NCBI GenBank assembly: GCA_024692235.1
Contig: JAILMW010000032.1
Location: 1-64,000, forward strand
Origin: Saccharofermentans sp.
GTDB taxonomy: Bacteria; Bacillota; Clostridia; Saccharofermentanales; Saccharofermentanaceae
Reading direction: 5' to 3'
DNA: 64,000 nt
The translations under genes were made by a program, and so were the position numbers. Of this stretch, positions 26,509 to 36,183 are shown in pieces. The notes under the pieces were generated by a model. The model was not told where the DNA came from and did no database searches. It was given only the letters and a program-made list of their open reading frames with translations. The stretch's first letter is position 1, and each line of letters begins with the position of its first letter.

Positions 26509-28395
26509 TTATTGTGAAGCGCCGGTATCCTCGGGAACGGCAGGTGTCGTCTCGGGAGGTGTCGTCGGCGCCGGAGTGGTCTCGGTAGGAGCCGCCGTTT
26601 CCGTAGGAGCGGGAGTCGTATCGACAGGCGCTGCCGTATCGACAGGCGCTGCCGTATCGGAAGGTTCGGTATCCGAAGGAGGCGTAGTCTCTGTAACCGT
26701 CGGGGTAACAGTTCCCGTAGCGGCGTCAAAAGCTGCCTGGGTACCGTCGGGCTGAAGCGTACCTACTTCTACTATGGCATTGATAGTAGCATAGCGTGTG
26801 TCGTCCAGCTGGACCCTGTTGATCTCATTGCCCTCTGCATCGTACCAGATCTGATAGGAACGGGCCGTAACTCCGTTGTGAGCACCTCTCGTCTGATTTC
26901 TCGTTCCTACAGGAAGAGAACCGTTTGCAACATATGTAGTGCCTGCTGCGGAAGATGAGATCTGCTCACCCTGGAAATCGATATATACTCCGTCCTCGAA
27001 CATATGGCCGTAGATAGCAACGGTGATATAGCTCGTTTCGGGATCCCAGTATGCATAAAGTGCAATGGGATATCCGCTGTTATTTGTGAAGGCATAGTCC
27101 TGATTGCCCCAATCTACTGCAGCATCAGTACCTACTTCTGCATAAGAGGAAGGCCACTGGTGGGGATGTCTCTCATCGATCTGAAGATCAGCCTTGATAC
27201 AGGACTGATAGATCATTGAGCTAACCTGACAGACACCGCCGCCGAAGTCCTGCTCCGTAGTACCGTTAACGATAACACCTGCCTCAAGATATCCGCTGGC
27301 AGCAGTACGCTGTCCGATGAAGCCGTTGAATGAGAAGGACTCGCCGTCCTGAAGCACCAGTCCGTTGATCTTCTCGGCAGTTATGGAGATGTTATGGTTA
27401 CGATTGGAATTAGACGTAGTCTGTGAAGAAGATTCGGAGATAAGACCGAATTCATTGTCGATCATCTCACCCGTGAGCGAAGGCTCGGTAACTTCCGCAC
27501 TGACTTCAACGGAGCCCGTATATGTTCCGGCATCAAGAAGTGCCTTGACATCAGCTACTGCCGTATCGATATCAACTACATAACCGATCTGTGAATCGGT
27601 GTGCTGGAAAGTACAGGACTCGGAATCGAACCCGGTGATCTCAGCCTCGACAGGCTCGCAGTTAACGGGATTCAAGACATCGTGTACAAGAGCAGAGATG
27701 GAATCCGTATTAAGGGTATAAGCCGTCTGGTATTCTGCGGGAGCAGTCTTGAGAGCTTCTCTGGAATTATGAAGCTCGATGAGCTGCTCTGCTGTCTCCT
27801 GGCCTGTAGGTCTTAAGTAATTAAATGCAGTATCTACGACTTCAGCCACATTGGACTCGACAGGAAGGCTCGTAAGATCCAGAGGATAGACAGCACCGTC
27901 GAGAGAAAGACTTATGTCTATCTCGATAGGTCTCTCGGGCTGATTGGCGATGACTGCCTGTGTAGCCTGATCCTTAGTCATTCCGCTGACGTCTACGCCG
28001 TTGATGATGATGCCCTGAGGGAAGACCCCGACAGCCATCTCGGCAAGGAGTTCATCCTGCGTCATCTTGACTACAGTTCCGTCGGAATTGGTGATATCGT
28101 AACGCTTCTCGAAAAGACCGAACTTATAGCAAGCGCCGCCTGCCACGGCGAGCACTACTACGGTTGCCATGACGATAGCGAATACGGGAGCCTTCTTGCC
28201 GGACTTCTTCTTGGGTGAAACCTTCTTGGAAGAACTTGCGGAGCTCTTCTTGGAACTTGTGCTCTTCTGAGGCTTGGATGCCCCGGTTTCCGAATTGCGG
28301 ACCGCAAGCTGCTTACCTGATACCCCCGAAGACGTATTCCTTACTCCAGGACGTACAGGAGTATTCTTCTTACTACCATTTCCTGTCTTCTTCAT
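26509..28395 (-). CDS. VanW family protein with membrane anchor
   Basis: 628 aa. A basic Ser/Lys-rich N-terminus, a helix at about 72-90, repeated peptidoglycan-binding-like (PG_binding_4) segments at 115-320, and the VanW domain around 325-480 with GGGVCQVSSMIYQSC and ALYAYWDPE. A Pro/Thr-rich tail of about 75 residues follows (many PTETTP and AAPVDT units), typical of wall-spanning linkers. VanW domains are found in vancomycin-resistance clusters and in many cell-surface proteins; the function is unclear. It heads the operon with dnaD, the loader ATPase and acpS. Confidence 0.88.
   Translation of the reverse strand: MKKTGNGSKKNTPVRPGVRNTSSGVSGKQLAVRNSETGASKPQKSTSSKKSSASSSKKVSPKKKSGKKAPVFAIVMATVVVLAVAGGACYKFGLFEKRYDITNSDGTVVKMTQDELLAEMAVGVFPQGIIINGVDVSGMTKDQATQAVIANQPERPIEIDISLSLDGAVYPLDLTSLPVESNVAEVVDTAFNYLRPTGQETAEQLIELHNSREALKTAPAEYQTAYTLNTDSISALVHDVLNPVNCEPVEAEITGFDSESCTFQHTDSQIGYVVDIDTAVADVKALLDAGTYTGSVEVSAEVTEPSLTGEMIDNEFGLISESSSQTTSNSNRNHNISITAEKINGLVLQDGESFSFNGFIGQRTAASGYLEAGVIVNGTTEQDFGGGVCQVSSMIYQSCIKADLQIDERHPHQWPSSYAEVGTDAAVDWGNQDYAFTNNSGYPIALYAYWDPETSYITVAIYGHMFEDGVYIDFQGEQISSSAAGTTYVANGSLPVGTRNQTRGAHNGVTARSYQIWYDAEGNEINRVQLDDTRYATINAIVEVGTLQPDGTQAAFDAATGTVTPTVTETTPPSDTEPSDTAAPVDTAAPVDTTPAPTETAAPTETTPAPTTPPETTPAVPEDTGASQ
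26618..26653 (-). repeat. Tandem 18-bp repeat in the VanW tail
   Basis: GTATCGACAGGCGCTGCC occurs twice in direct tandem (26618-26635 and 26636-26653), encoding the repeated AAPVDT of the Pro/Thr-rich tail. Likely to vary in copy number between strains. Confidence 0.8.
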
Positions 28396-28546
28396 TTATC
28401 TCATTCCCTCTATAAACTCAAATTCACTATTTAAAAATATAAATAAGGACAGTCAAAACTTCAACCTAATTATTATATAAAAAATACTGATTTTTTATCA
28501 AAGGGATTGTATATTTTTATTTCCTGCCCACTTTGCACTTTTCAAA

Positions 28547-28555
28547 TGATATAAT
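28547..28555 (+). promoter_or_regulatory. Extended -10 promoter for the initiating sugar transferase
   Basis: TGATATAAT matches the extended -10 consensus TGnTATAAT; no good -35 is visible 17 nt upstream. It gives a leader of about 24 nt to the ATG at 28586. The rest of the 190-bp divergent gap 28396-28585 is AT-rich and holds no gene. Confidence 0.55.
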
Positions 28556-28585
28556 TAGTTGGATTATGCTTCGACGAGGAGAAAA

Positions 28586-30007
28586 ATGAGAAACAAGATC
28601 TTTACAATCCCTCATCTGTTTAAGCTCCTGTTCCTTCTGGGACTTGTATTGGTGGTTCATTTCGCATATATCACCAGTTTCTTCGCCATTTTCGGAAAGG
28701 CCATGGAGAACACCCAGACAGGTAACAACTACGAAGCTTATCAGGCTCTCGCGCCCATAATCACTTTGGCTACGATATTCCTGGGCGACTTTCTTCAGAT
28801 GCCCCGTTTCTTCAGGAAGAAAAACATAGATATCGTCTCTCAGACGATCTATTTCTGTACTATCCTTACTCTCACCACTTTGTCCGCCAAGGACCTTACC
28901 GAACAGCGTGCCTTCCCCCGAAGCGTTATCGTATTGAGCTATGCTTTCCTTCTGATGTACGTATTCGGATGGGAACTTTTGTGCAGCTTTATAAGCCATA
29001 GGATGTACGACAACGGAGAGCTCATCATCATCGGCTCCAACAAGTCCACCATGAACCAGGTCAGGGATAAGATCAATCCTTCCCTTAAGGGCATGGATCT
29101 CGACCTCAGCAGGTCCATAAGATATTCCGATAAGACGGCCGTCAGGTCAGCCATTCGAAGTAACGCCGAGATATTCCTGTGCCCCGATGTTCCCGAGGAT
29201 GTCAAATCAGACATAATCCTGTCCTGTGCCAAGCATAAGACCGTAGTCTATATCGTTCCTCAGTTCTATGAGATAAGCCTTTACAAGTCCAGGATCATCA
29301 ATCTGAACGACTTAATGGTAATGCTCGTAGACAGGATGGGACTTACCTTCGAGCAGAGGATCGTCAAGAGATTCATGGATATCATCCTCTCCCTTCTGGC
29401 GATCATCTTATCAGCTCCGATAATGCTCATATGCGCCATTATCATCAAGATAAGTGATGGCGGTCCCGTTTTCTACAGACAGGAAAGACTTACCATGAAC
29501 AACAAGCCTTACAGGATCTATAAGCTCCGTACCATGAGGATAGACGCGGAAGCTGCGACGGGAGCCGTAATATCCGGTAAGGACGATCCCAGGGTCACGC
29601 CTTTCGGAAGGTTCCTCAGAAGATCCAAGCTCGACGAAGTCCCTCAGTTCTATAACGTGCTTAAGGGCGACATGAGCGTAGTAGGTCCCAGATCCGAGCG
29701 TCCCGAGTTCGTTGCAAACTTTGAAAAGGAGATCCCCGGCTACTCTCAAAGGTTCGCGGTCAAGGCAGGTATCACCGGTCTTGCGCAGGTAGCGGGCAAT
29801 TACGATACTACTCCTCAGGATAAGCTTCGCTACGACCTTCTCTATATCAAGAACTATTCCGTGCTTCAGGATCTTAAGATAATGTTCCTTACGGCAAGAG
29901 CGATATTCTCGCCCCATCTCTACAACAGGACTTTCGAAGATAATAAGCAGACTTTCGTATCAAGCGACAGTCTGATCGGAGAGGAATCCGGTGAACGCAG
30001 GAGCTGA
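28586..30007 (+). CDS. Polyprenyl-phosphate sugar-1-phosphate transferase (initiating, WbaP/WcaJ-like)
   Basis: 473 aa from the ATG at 28586, which has GAGGAG 5 nt upstream. Several N-terminal membrane helices, a central soluble CoA-binding-like region, then the catalytic PGT domain from about residue 260: KRFMDIILSL helix, GGPVFYRQER, KLRTMRIDAE, and DEVPQFYNVLKGDMSVVGPR. It transfers a sugar phosphate from a nucleotide sugar to undecaprenyl phosphate to start a surface glycan. It overlaps the next GT2 gene by 17 nt. Confidence 0.92.
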   Translation: MRNKIFTIPHLFKLLFLLGLVLVVHFAYITSFFAIFGKAMENTQTGNNYEAYQALAPIITLATIFLGDFLQMPRFFRKKNIDIVSQTIYFCTILTLTTLSAKDLTEQRAFPRSVIVLSYAFLLMYVFGWELLCSFISHRMYDNGELIIIGSNKSTMNQVRDKINPSLKGMDLDLSRSIRYSDKTAVRSAIRSNAEIFLCPDVPEDVKSDIILSCAKHKTVVYIVPQFYEISLYKSRIINLNDLMVMLVDRMGLTFEQRIVKRFMDIILSLLAIILSAPIMLICAIIIKISDGGPVFYRQERLTMNNKPYRIYKLRTMRIDAEAATGAVISGKDDPRVTPFGRFLRRSKLDEVPQFYNVLKGDMSVVGPRSERPEFVANFEKEIPGYSQRFAVKAGITGLAQVAGNYDTTPQDKLRYDLLYIKNYSVLQDLKIMFLTARAIFSPHLYNRTFEDNKQTFVSSDSLIGEESGERRS

Positions 30008-30806
30008 AGAATATTCCGTCCTTATGTCGGTATATGCCAAGGAGGATCCCGAATACCTGACTTCAAGTATCAGGAGCATCCTCGATCAGACCGTCCCCAC
30101 GGACGACTTCGTTATAGTATGCGACGGACCCTTAACTAATGAACTGGAGTCTGTCCTCAGAGACTTTAAAGGCAGCATCAATCTCGTAAGACTTTCTGAG
30201 AATCAGGGTCTTGGAAAGGCTCTTGAAGCAGGGCTCGCCAGCTGTCGTCACGACCTGGTAGCCCGTATGGACAGCGACGATATCGCTTATCCCGACAGGA
30301 TGGAAAAGCAGCTCAGGGCCTTCTGTGAAGATCCCGAGCTGTCCCTTATGAGCGGCACCGTGACCGAATTCGTAAATACAGTCTCTGCCGTAACGGGCAA
30401 AAGAGAAGTACCTCTTTCCGATGCCGATATAAGGTCATTCTCCCGCAAGCGCAATCCCATGAACCACCCTGCCGTGATGTTCAGGAAGAGCGCCGTAAAA
30501 GAGGCAGGAGGATATAGCGAGGATTACCCTCTCTTTGAAGATTACTATCTGTGGATAAGGATGCTCAGGAACGGAGCAGTAGCCGGAAATACAGCCGATC
30601 CGCTCGTATACATGCGTGTTGATGATAAGACATACCAAAGAAGAGGCGGATGGAAATATGCTTCGGATATGCTCCGCTTCCATAAGTATCTTAAAGACTC
30701 GGGATGGACATCTGCGCTCGATTACATTACAGGCGCGGTTCCCCACGCAGTTATATGTGTACTTCCTAACTTTATCAGAGGATTTATCTACTCAAGGCTT
30801 CACTGA
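29991..30806 (+). CDS. Family 2 glycosyltransferase
   Basis: 271 aa with a GTG start preceded by GAGAGG. Motifs SVLMSVYAKEDPEYL-like start, VICDGPL, and ARMDSDDIAYPDRM (DxD-type metal site at about 90). NPMNHPAVMFRK is typical of transferases extending rhamnose or hexose chains (WaaE/WbbL-like group). Probably adds the second sugar after the initiating transferase with which it overlaps. It ends 7 nt inside the convergent glycosyltransferase gene. Confidence 0.88.
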   Translation: MNAGAEEYSVLMSVYAKEDPEYLTSSIRSILDQTVPTDDFVIVCDGPLTNELESVLRDFKGSINLVRLSENQGLGKALEAGLASCRHDLVARMDSDDIAYPDRMEKQLRAFCEDPELSLMSGTVTEFVNTVSAVTGKREVPLSDADIRSFSRKRNPMNHPAVMFRKSAVKEAGGYSEDYPLFEDYYLWIRMLRNGAVAGNTADPLVYMRVDDKTYQRRGGWKYASDMLRFHKYLKDSGWTSALDYITGAVPHAVICVLPNFIRGFIYSRLH

Positions 30807-31948
30807 CCGCGTCTGAACTTTACAGCATCATTATATGCCTTAAGAGTATGTTCGCCGCATCTTTGCCAGGTGAAGGTCCTGGCACGCTCAAGTGCCCTTC
30901 CGGTCTTATCTTCCGAATCGTTAAGGCTTCTTTGAAGAGCCTTTGCGATATCAGAGGGATCGTGCGGATCACAAAGATATCCGCAGTCCCCTGCAACTTC
31001 GCTCAAAGACGAACCTGATGTCGTCACGACAGGTACTCCCGAAGCCATTGCCTCCAGTACCGGAAGGCCGAAGCCTTCAAAGAAGGAAACATAGCCGACT
31101 GCTTCGGCTGCCTTCATCAGGGGGATCATATCCTGATCATCTACAAAACCCGTGAAGATGACATTGTTCTGCAGCAGAGGATCGGCGTTGACGATACTGA
31201 ATGTCTCGTCGTAATACCAGCCCTTCTTGCCTGTTATGACAAGCTTATATTCATCCCTTATCTCTTCGGAAAGCTCTCTGTAGCCTTTAATAAGGCCAAC
31301 AACGTTCTTACGGGGCTCCAGGGTACCCACATAGAGGATATACTTCTCGGGGATCTTGTATTTTGCCCTTATATCGGCTGTAGCAACCGGCGTATCGAAG
31401 AAAGCTTCGTCTACGCCCAGATACGTGACCTCGATATCCTTATTTCTCGGTTTGCTGCAGGTTAGAGAATCCTCGGCCGTATTATGCGACACGGCAACGA
31501 TCTTGTCGCAGCTTCTTGCCGTCTGCTTTATATAGCCGCAGAACATGCGTCTCTTCCACCCGATCAGATATTCGGGGTGCAGAAAGTAAGCCATATCGTG
31601 AAAAGTCGATACGACGGCAAGCTTCCTGTCAATGAGGCGGGATATATAGGGCATGGTATAGTTGGGGCAATGAAGCACATCTATACCCAGCTTTTTGACC
31701 CTGAAAGGAAAGACGAACTGCTCCCAGAGTATCCTTATGTAAGTCTTACGAAGGATACTGCTCTTAACGGGGACCATGTGAAAGTTCGGCGCATATATCC
31801 CGAATCCGTCAAGGTCGTCATCCTGAGCAAAGAGATAATACTCATTCTCCTTATCGATCTTCTGAAGACCGATAAGGATACCGAGCATATATCTTCCGAT
31901 ACCTGTCTTATTCTTTTGGGTAGAAGTAAGGTCGATGGCGATCTTCAT
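30800..31948 (-). CDS. Family 4 glycosyltransferase
   Basis: 382 aa, GT-B fold. GIGRYMLGIL at the N-terminus, KYILYVGTLEPRKNV at mid-length, and the nucleotide-sugar site FEGFGLPVLEAMASGVPV (E-x7-E). The pattern matches mannosyl/rhamnosyl transferases of the WbdA/WbpY type. The start codon directly follows the ManC stop. It likely uses a GDP-sugar made by the neighbouring genes. Confidence 0.9.
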   Translation of the reverse strand: MKIAIDLTSTQKNKTGIGRYMLGILIGLQKIDKENEYYLFAQDDDLDGFGIYAPNFHMVPVKSSILRKTYIRILWEQFVFPFRVKKLGIDVLHCPNYTMPYISRLIDRKLAVVSTFHDMAYFLHPEYLIGWKRRMFCGYIKQTARSCDKIVAVSHNTAEDSLTCSKPRNKDIEVTYLGVDEAFFDTPVATADIRAKYKIPEKYILYVGTLEPRKNVVGLIKGYRELSEEIRDEYKLVITGKKGWYYDETFSIVNADPLLQNNVIFTGFVDDQDMIPLMKAAEAVGYVSFFEGFGLPVLEAMASGVPVVTTSGSSLSEVAGDCGYLCDPHDPSDIAKALQRSLNDSEDKTGRALERARTFTWQRCGEHTLKAYNDAVKFRRGQ

Positions 31949-33031
31949 TTACAGAAGTTCCTTCCTGCCTTCTTCCTTTAACTTTTCTACCATCTTCTTA
32001 ACATCCTGAAGTCTGGACTTGTCACAGACGAGGACAGCGTCATCTGTCTGAACTACGACAGTGTCCTTAAGGCCAATACCTGCGACAGTCCTGATCTTTG
32101 ATGAACGGTCGAAGAAAACATTGCTTTCGCAATCGATGAGCACTGTATCACCAATACAAACATTTCTGTTGTCATCAAGATCGAATACGTTCTCAAGAGT
32201 ATCCCAGGAACCGATATCGTTCCATGCAAAGTCTGCGGGGATCACATATACGCCGTCAGCTTTCTCCATGATACCGTAGTCTACGGATACGTTCTCAAGG
32301 GTGGGATATACTCTTTCAACTGCTGCCTTCTCGTCATCGGTCCTCAAGCTGTCGAAGATGCTCTCCATCTTCTCGTACATATCGGGAAGGAGCTTCTTAA
32401 AATATTCAAGGATAACGGATGCCTTCCATACGAACATACCGGAATTCCACAGATACTTACCGGAATTAAGATACTCCTTGGCATCCTCGAGGCAGGGCTT
32501 CTCTACGAACCTGTCGAGAGCATATACTTCCTCTGATACGGGGCTGTCCTTCTCGAACTTCAAGTAGCCGTATCCTGTAGAAGGGAATGTGGGACGAAGG
32601 CCGATCGTTATGAGACGGTCTGTCTTCTCAGCGGTATCTATGGCGAGCTTTAAGACCCTCTCATATTCCTTAACGTTACCGATATGGTGGTCAGCTGCAA
32701 GTACTGCCATTACTGCATCACCATAGAGCTTCTTCAATGTCATGGCCGCATAGATGATGCAGGGAGCCGTATTCCTCTGCATGGGCTCGATAAGGATATT
32801 ATTCCTGTCGACCTCATCGAAGAGGACCTTGCTCGTAAGCTCGGCCTGTACGGCGTTTGTAACTATGAATGTATTCTTTCTGTCTATTACGTGATCATAA
32901 TGCTTAATGGTCTCATTGATCATGACGTCATCGCCCGTGATCTTAACGAGCTGCTTGGGAGCAGACATCCTTGATAAAGGCCAGAAGCGCGTTCCGCCGC
33001 CTCCTGCCATGATAACAGCACAACTCAACAT
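31949..33031 (-). CDS. manC: Mannose-1-phosphate guanylyltransferase
   Basis: 360 aa, single-domain form. Canonical signature MAGGGGTRFWPLSR, EPMQRNTAP, AADHHI, STGYGYLKF, FVEKP and WNSGMFVWKA. It makes GDP-mannose from mannose-1-phosphate and GTP. The product feeds Gmd/Rmd further along the same cluster. Unlike the fusion at 1406, every catalytic motif is intact here. Confidence 0.93.
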   Translation of the reverse strand: MLSCAVIMAGGGGTRFWPLSRMSAPKQLVKITGDDVMINETIKHYDHVIDRKNTFIVTNAVQAELTSKVLFDEVDRNNILIEPMQRNTAPCIIYAAMTLKKLYGDAVMAVLAADHHIGNVKEYERVLKLAIDTAEKTDRLITIGLRPTFPSTGYGYLKFEKDSPVSEEVYALDRFVEKPCLEDAKEYLNSGKYLWNSGMFVWKASVILEYFKKLLPDMYEKMESIFDSLRTDDEKAAVERVYPTLENVSVDYGIMEKADGVYVIPADFAWNDIGSWDTLENVFDLDDNRNVCIGDTVLIDCESNVFFDRSSKIRTVAGIGLKDTVVVQTDDAVLVCDKSRLQDVKKMVEKLKEEGRKELL

Positions 33032-33089
33032 GCTAATATTCCTCCAAAATTACGCAATTTTGCTAATGTGAATTATAACGCACATCATG

Positions 33090-33095
33090 TAGAAT
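33090..33095 (+). promoter_or_regulatory. -10 box TAGAAT 7 nt before the start codon at 33103
   Basis: TAGAAT at 33090-33095 is followed by 7 nt and the ATG. No Shine-Dalgarno and no convincing -35 are visible. If used, the transcript starts at the ATG. Confidence 0.35.
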
Positions 33096-33102
33096 AATCC
33101 AC

Positions 33103-33924
33103 ATGGAGTATAGTTTTCTGCTTGGGTCCGATATGGACTACACGCTTTTGATGCCGGGTAAACCGATATCTGACGTTAACCTTCGTGCCGCACGCGCTTT
33201 GCGCGAAGCGGGCGGGGCTCTGACGATATCCACAGGCAGATCCTCATTTATAACAGGCATATATACAGATGTATTAGGTACGGATGTTCCCATTATCACG
33301 AGTAACGGAGCATCCGTTTTTGATCCTTTGGAAAGGAAGGAGATCTACTCCTCCCTTATCCCCGAAGAGACGGTAAGAGAACTACTCACGATATTTATAG
33401 ACAATAACTCCAACGCCACCTGCTACAGTCCCGAAGGCATATTCTACGCACCGGGAAGCTTAAGGCGCGAGTTCATAACAAACTACAATAAGGATCTTCC
33501 CGAAGATAAGAAGGCCCCCGTGGGAGATATCACCCGGGAGATGCTGCAGGCAGGCCTTCCTCCCGTTAATAAGTTCCTTCTGATAGATCCCGACGAAGAC
33601 ACCTTAAGTCACGTAAGAGTCGTAGAGGGGCTGGAGATAGTAAGCTCCGCGGGCGGATTCTACGACATAATGAAGGAAGGCAACTCAAAAGGAGACGGTC
33701 TTATGAGAGTAGCCGACATCATCGGTGTCCCGCACGATATGACTTTCGCCATAGGTGACAGTGAGAATGACCTCTCCATGATAAAGGACGCCAAGTACGG
33801 CATCGCCATGAAGAACTCCGATCCAAGGCTCATAAAAGCCGCCTCCTACATCACGGGTACGTGCGAAGAAGACGGCTTTGCAAAAGCTGTATTCGATTAT
33901 ATACTGCCTCTTGTCAGGTGTTGA
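33103..33924 (+). CDS. Cof-type HAD-IIB family hydrolase
   Basis: 273 aa. HAD motif I is SDMDYTLL (catalytic D10 and D12), motif II TSNGASV, motif III lysine near 195, motif IV FAIGDSENDLSM. Type IIB cap in the middle. Acts as a sugar- or nucleotide-phosphate phosphatase; specificity unknown. It lies on the plus strand inside the leftward polysaccharide cluster and its stop overlaps the convergent glycosyltransferase by 11 nt. The start is constrained by motif I, yet has no ribosome binding site. Confidence 0.9.
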   Translation: MEYSFLLGSDMDYTLLMPGKPISDVNLRAARALREAGGALTISTGRSSFITGIYTDVLGTDVPIITSNGASVFDPLERKEIYSSLIPEETVRELLTIFIDNNSNATCYSPEGIFYAPGSLRREFITNYNKDLPEDKKAPVGDITREMLQAGLPPVNKFLLIDPDEDTLSHVRVVEGLEIVSSAGGFYDIMKEGNSKGDGLMRVADIIGVPHDMTFAIGDSENDLSMIKDAKYGIAMKNSDPRLIKAASYITGTCEEDGFAKAVFDYILPLVRC

Positions 33925-35092
33925 GAAGTCTGTCGAAGCGTTCTACGATACTTTTCCAGCTGAAGTTATTATCAACATATTCAATACCGTTCCTGCCCAT
34001 AAGCTCACACTCGTGAGGGTGCGTCAGCAGGTAATCGGTACATCCCTCAAACTCATAAAAACCATTATAGTAGAGGGCACCGTTACTCCTTAGGCAATGT
34101 CCCACAAGAACGTCGCAGGCAGCGGTAACAAGAGCCGGACGTCCCAGTTTCATTGCCTCCAGGACTACTATTGAAAGGCTCTCATACTTAGAAGGAAGCA
34201 CGAGGAATTCGGAAGCGGCGATGGCACCGTACTTATCTTCCTCGGATACGAATCCCAGAGAGATTATGTCATCGGCCTTAGGGACTTCGATTATCTCCTT
34301 GCCTACCATCACAAGCTTCAGTGTTGAATCCTTATGTCTGTCCTTATATTCCCTGAAATACTTGAAAAGCTCGGGGCAGCACTTATTCTCGTCGATCCTG
34401 CCCACATAGATCATGAACTTATCCTTGATATCGTACTTCTCCCTGAATGAACTTGCAGATACGCCTTCGGGTATCTCCACGCCTGATCCTCCGATACCGT
34501 CGTTGTCGGGGACTGATGCCGTAGCGGGAAAGAGCTTATTAACAAGAGCTTTCTCCTCAGGAGTCAGGAAGAAAAATGCCGAAGGGATCTCAAACATCTT
34601 CTTGAACATCGGGATATGTATCGTCCATTCCTCGTGAGCGGTAGAGATGAGGATACCCTTCTTGCCTACTGCCTGAAGTCCGTAGTATGTCGTATAGTAA
34701 AGATAGGTCATGAAGACGAATCTGTCGTAGTTATCCTTGTTGTCACGAAGCCACTTTATAAGGCCGGGGCACTCGGGGCCTTGAAGCGTCATCCACTGCT
34801 CCTGCTCTTCGGCGGAAGCCTGTCCCGAAGCTACCTTGTCACATATCTTGGCAAACTTCTCCTGTACTCTCTCGTGAGCTACGGAGAACCTTCTTACCTT
34901 TACGCCATTCAAGACTTCTTCGTCCGCTTCGTATTCATCCTTCCACGTAACGTAATCGATAGCCTTTGTAGTTGCTACCTCGACCTCGTGGTCGGTAAGA
35001 GCGACCAGATGTTCGGCTAACTGCCTCGTAAGGACTTCGGCACCGCCGTTTACTTCTTCACCATATCTCTGGACAACAAAACAGATCTTCAT
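33914..35092 (-). CDS. Family 4 glycosyltransferase
   Basis: 392 aa, GT-B. N-terminal FVVQRYGEEVNGGAEVLTRQL, middle FMIYVGRIDENKCC, and donor site SKYESLSIVVLEAMKLGRP. The GGAE N-terminal signature is common in polysaccharide cluster transferases. Its ATG overlaps the stop of the upstream glycosyltransferase by 4 nt (ATGA). Part of a leftward operon of surface-glycan genes. Confidence 0.88.
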   Translation of the reverse strand: MKICFVVQRYGEEVNGGAEVLTRQLAEHLVALTDHEVEVATTKAIDYVTWKDEYEADEEVLNGVKVRRFSVAHERVQEKFAKICDKVASGQASAEEQEQWMTLQGPECPGLIKWLRDNKDNYDRFVFMTYLYYTTYYGLQAVGKKGILISTAHEEWTIHIPMFKKMFEIPSAFFFLTPEEKALVNKLFPATASVPDNDGIGGSGVEIPEGVSASSFREKYDIKDKFMIYVGRIDENKCCPELFKYFREYKDRHKDSTLKLVMVGKEIIEVPKADDIISLGFVSEEDKYGAIAASEFLVLPSKYESLSIVVLEAMKLGRPALVTAACDVLVGHCLRSNGALYYNGFYEFEGCTDYLLTHPHECELMGRNGIEYVDNNFSWKSIVERFDRLLNT

Positions 35093-36183
35093 AGTCCCGT
35101 AAACTCCCTAAATTGCTTCATGAACAACTCTGATACATTCTCATAAGTAAAGTCCTTGAGCCTCTCATTCTGCTCAGCGATCATCTTCTGTCTCAAATCC
35201 TTATTGTGTAATACCTCGTGAAGGCACATGGCGGCCTTGCCCATATCCTTGTCCTTAAGAAGGATTCCCGTTCCTCCCAGGGTCTCAGCTATGGCAGTCG
35301 AATCGTATGCGATGATCGGGATCTTAAAGTACATTGCCTCAACAAGAGGAACACAGAATCCTTCGTGCTCACTCATGCAGACGAAGGCATCGGCGCTCCT
35401 GTAGTAAGCAAGGATCTTGTCAAAAGACAGATGACCTCCGAAGACGACATCCTTGAGACCGAGCTTTAACGCATATATACCGAGCCTGGACATGTACTTC
35501 TCCATACCGGAAGGATTACCTGCCAGAATGAGCCTTACGGGAGAATCCTTGTAGAGCTGACGATAGGCATACAGAAGGGATATGAGGTCTTCCTGCTTCT
35601 TGTTGGGCGCTATCCTTCCTACAAAAACGATATTCTTTACTTCGTGATCGTTAGTAAGGGTGTCTCCCCCCATCTTCTTCAAAGTGCAGGGCTCAGGTTC
35701 CTTCTCATAGTCCTCGAAAGGTATCAGTATGGGTCTTACCTTGAGGTCGCACTTATAGCCGTAAGAGACGAGCTGCTGCCTGTTAAAATCCGATACGCAG
35801 AAGCCGCCGTCAAAAGTATCCCTTAACTCCATCGTCTCGTACAGGCCCTTGCTGCAGAGCCTTGCGAGCTTTCCGCTGTACTTAACGAAGAAATCCGGCG
35901 GAGTGGTGTTATGGTAGATAACATACTTTCTGCACTTATACGACTTGATCTTTACGTTAAGATCGGTTCCCGTAGAAAGGTGATAAAGAATAATGTCGTC
36001 CGGACGTATCCTGGGAAGCTTCTCTATCTTCTTGACTCCGCGAGCCTTTGCGCTCTTGCTCATATTCTCCGCATAGATAGCCGTCTTATAGCCGTTGGCG
36101 GATAAGAGCTTTCCTATCGCAAGGCAGTCATTACTTACCGCATCACCGTATGAGACTGTAGTCAATATCTGATAAACCGTCAT
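35089..36183 (-). CDS. Family 4 glycosyltransferase
   Basis: 364 aa. VSYGDAVSNDCLAIGKLL-type N-terminus and HNTTPPDFF, then NIVFVGRIAPNKKQEDL and the donor site SEHEGFCVPLVEAMYFKIP. Similar proteins occur next to Wzm/Wzt exporters. It starts with a TAATG overlap with the small coiled-coil gene, so it is translated from the same mRNA. Confidence 0.88.
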   Translation of the reverse strand: MTVYQILTTVSYGDAVSNDCLAIGKLLSANGYKTAIYAENMSKSAKARGVKKIEKLPRIRPDDIILYHLSTGTDLNVKIKSYKCRKYVIYHNTTPPDFFVKYSGKLARLCSKGLYETMELRDTFDGGFCVSDFNRQQLVSYGYKCDLKVRPILIPFEDYEKEPEPCTLKKMGGDTLTNDHEVKNIVFVGRIAPNKKQEDLISLLYAYRQLYKDSPVRLILAGNPSGMEKYMSRLGIYALKLGLKDVVFGGHLSFDKILAYYRSADAFVCMSEHEGFCVPLVEAMYFKIPIIAYDSTAIAETLGGTGILLKDKDMGKAAMCLHEVLHNKDLRQKMIAEQNERLKDFTYENVSELFMKQFREFTGL

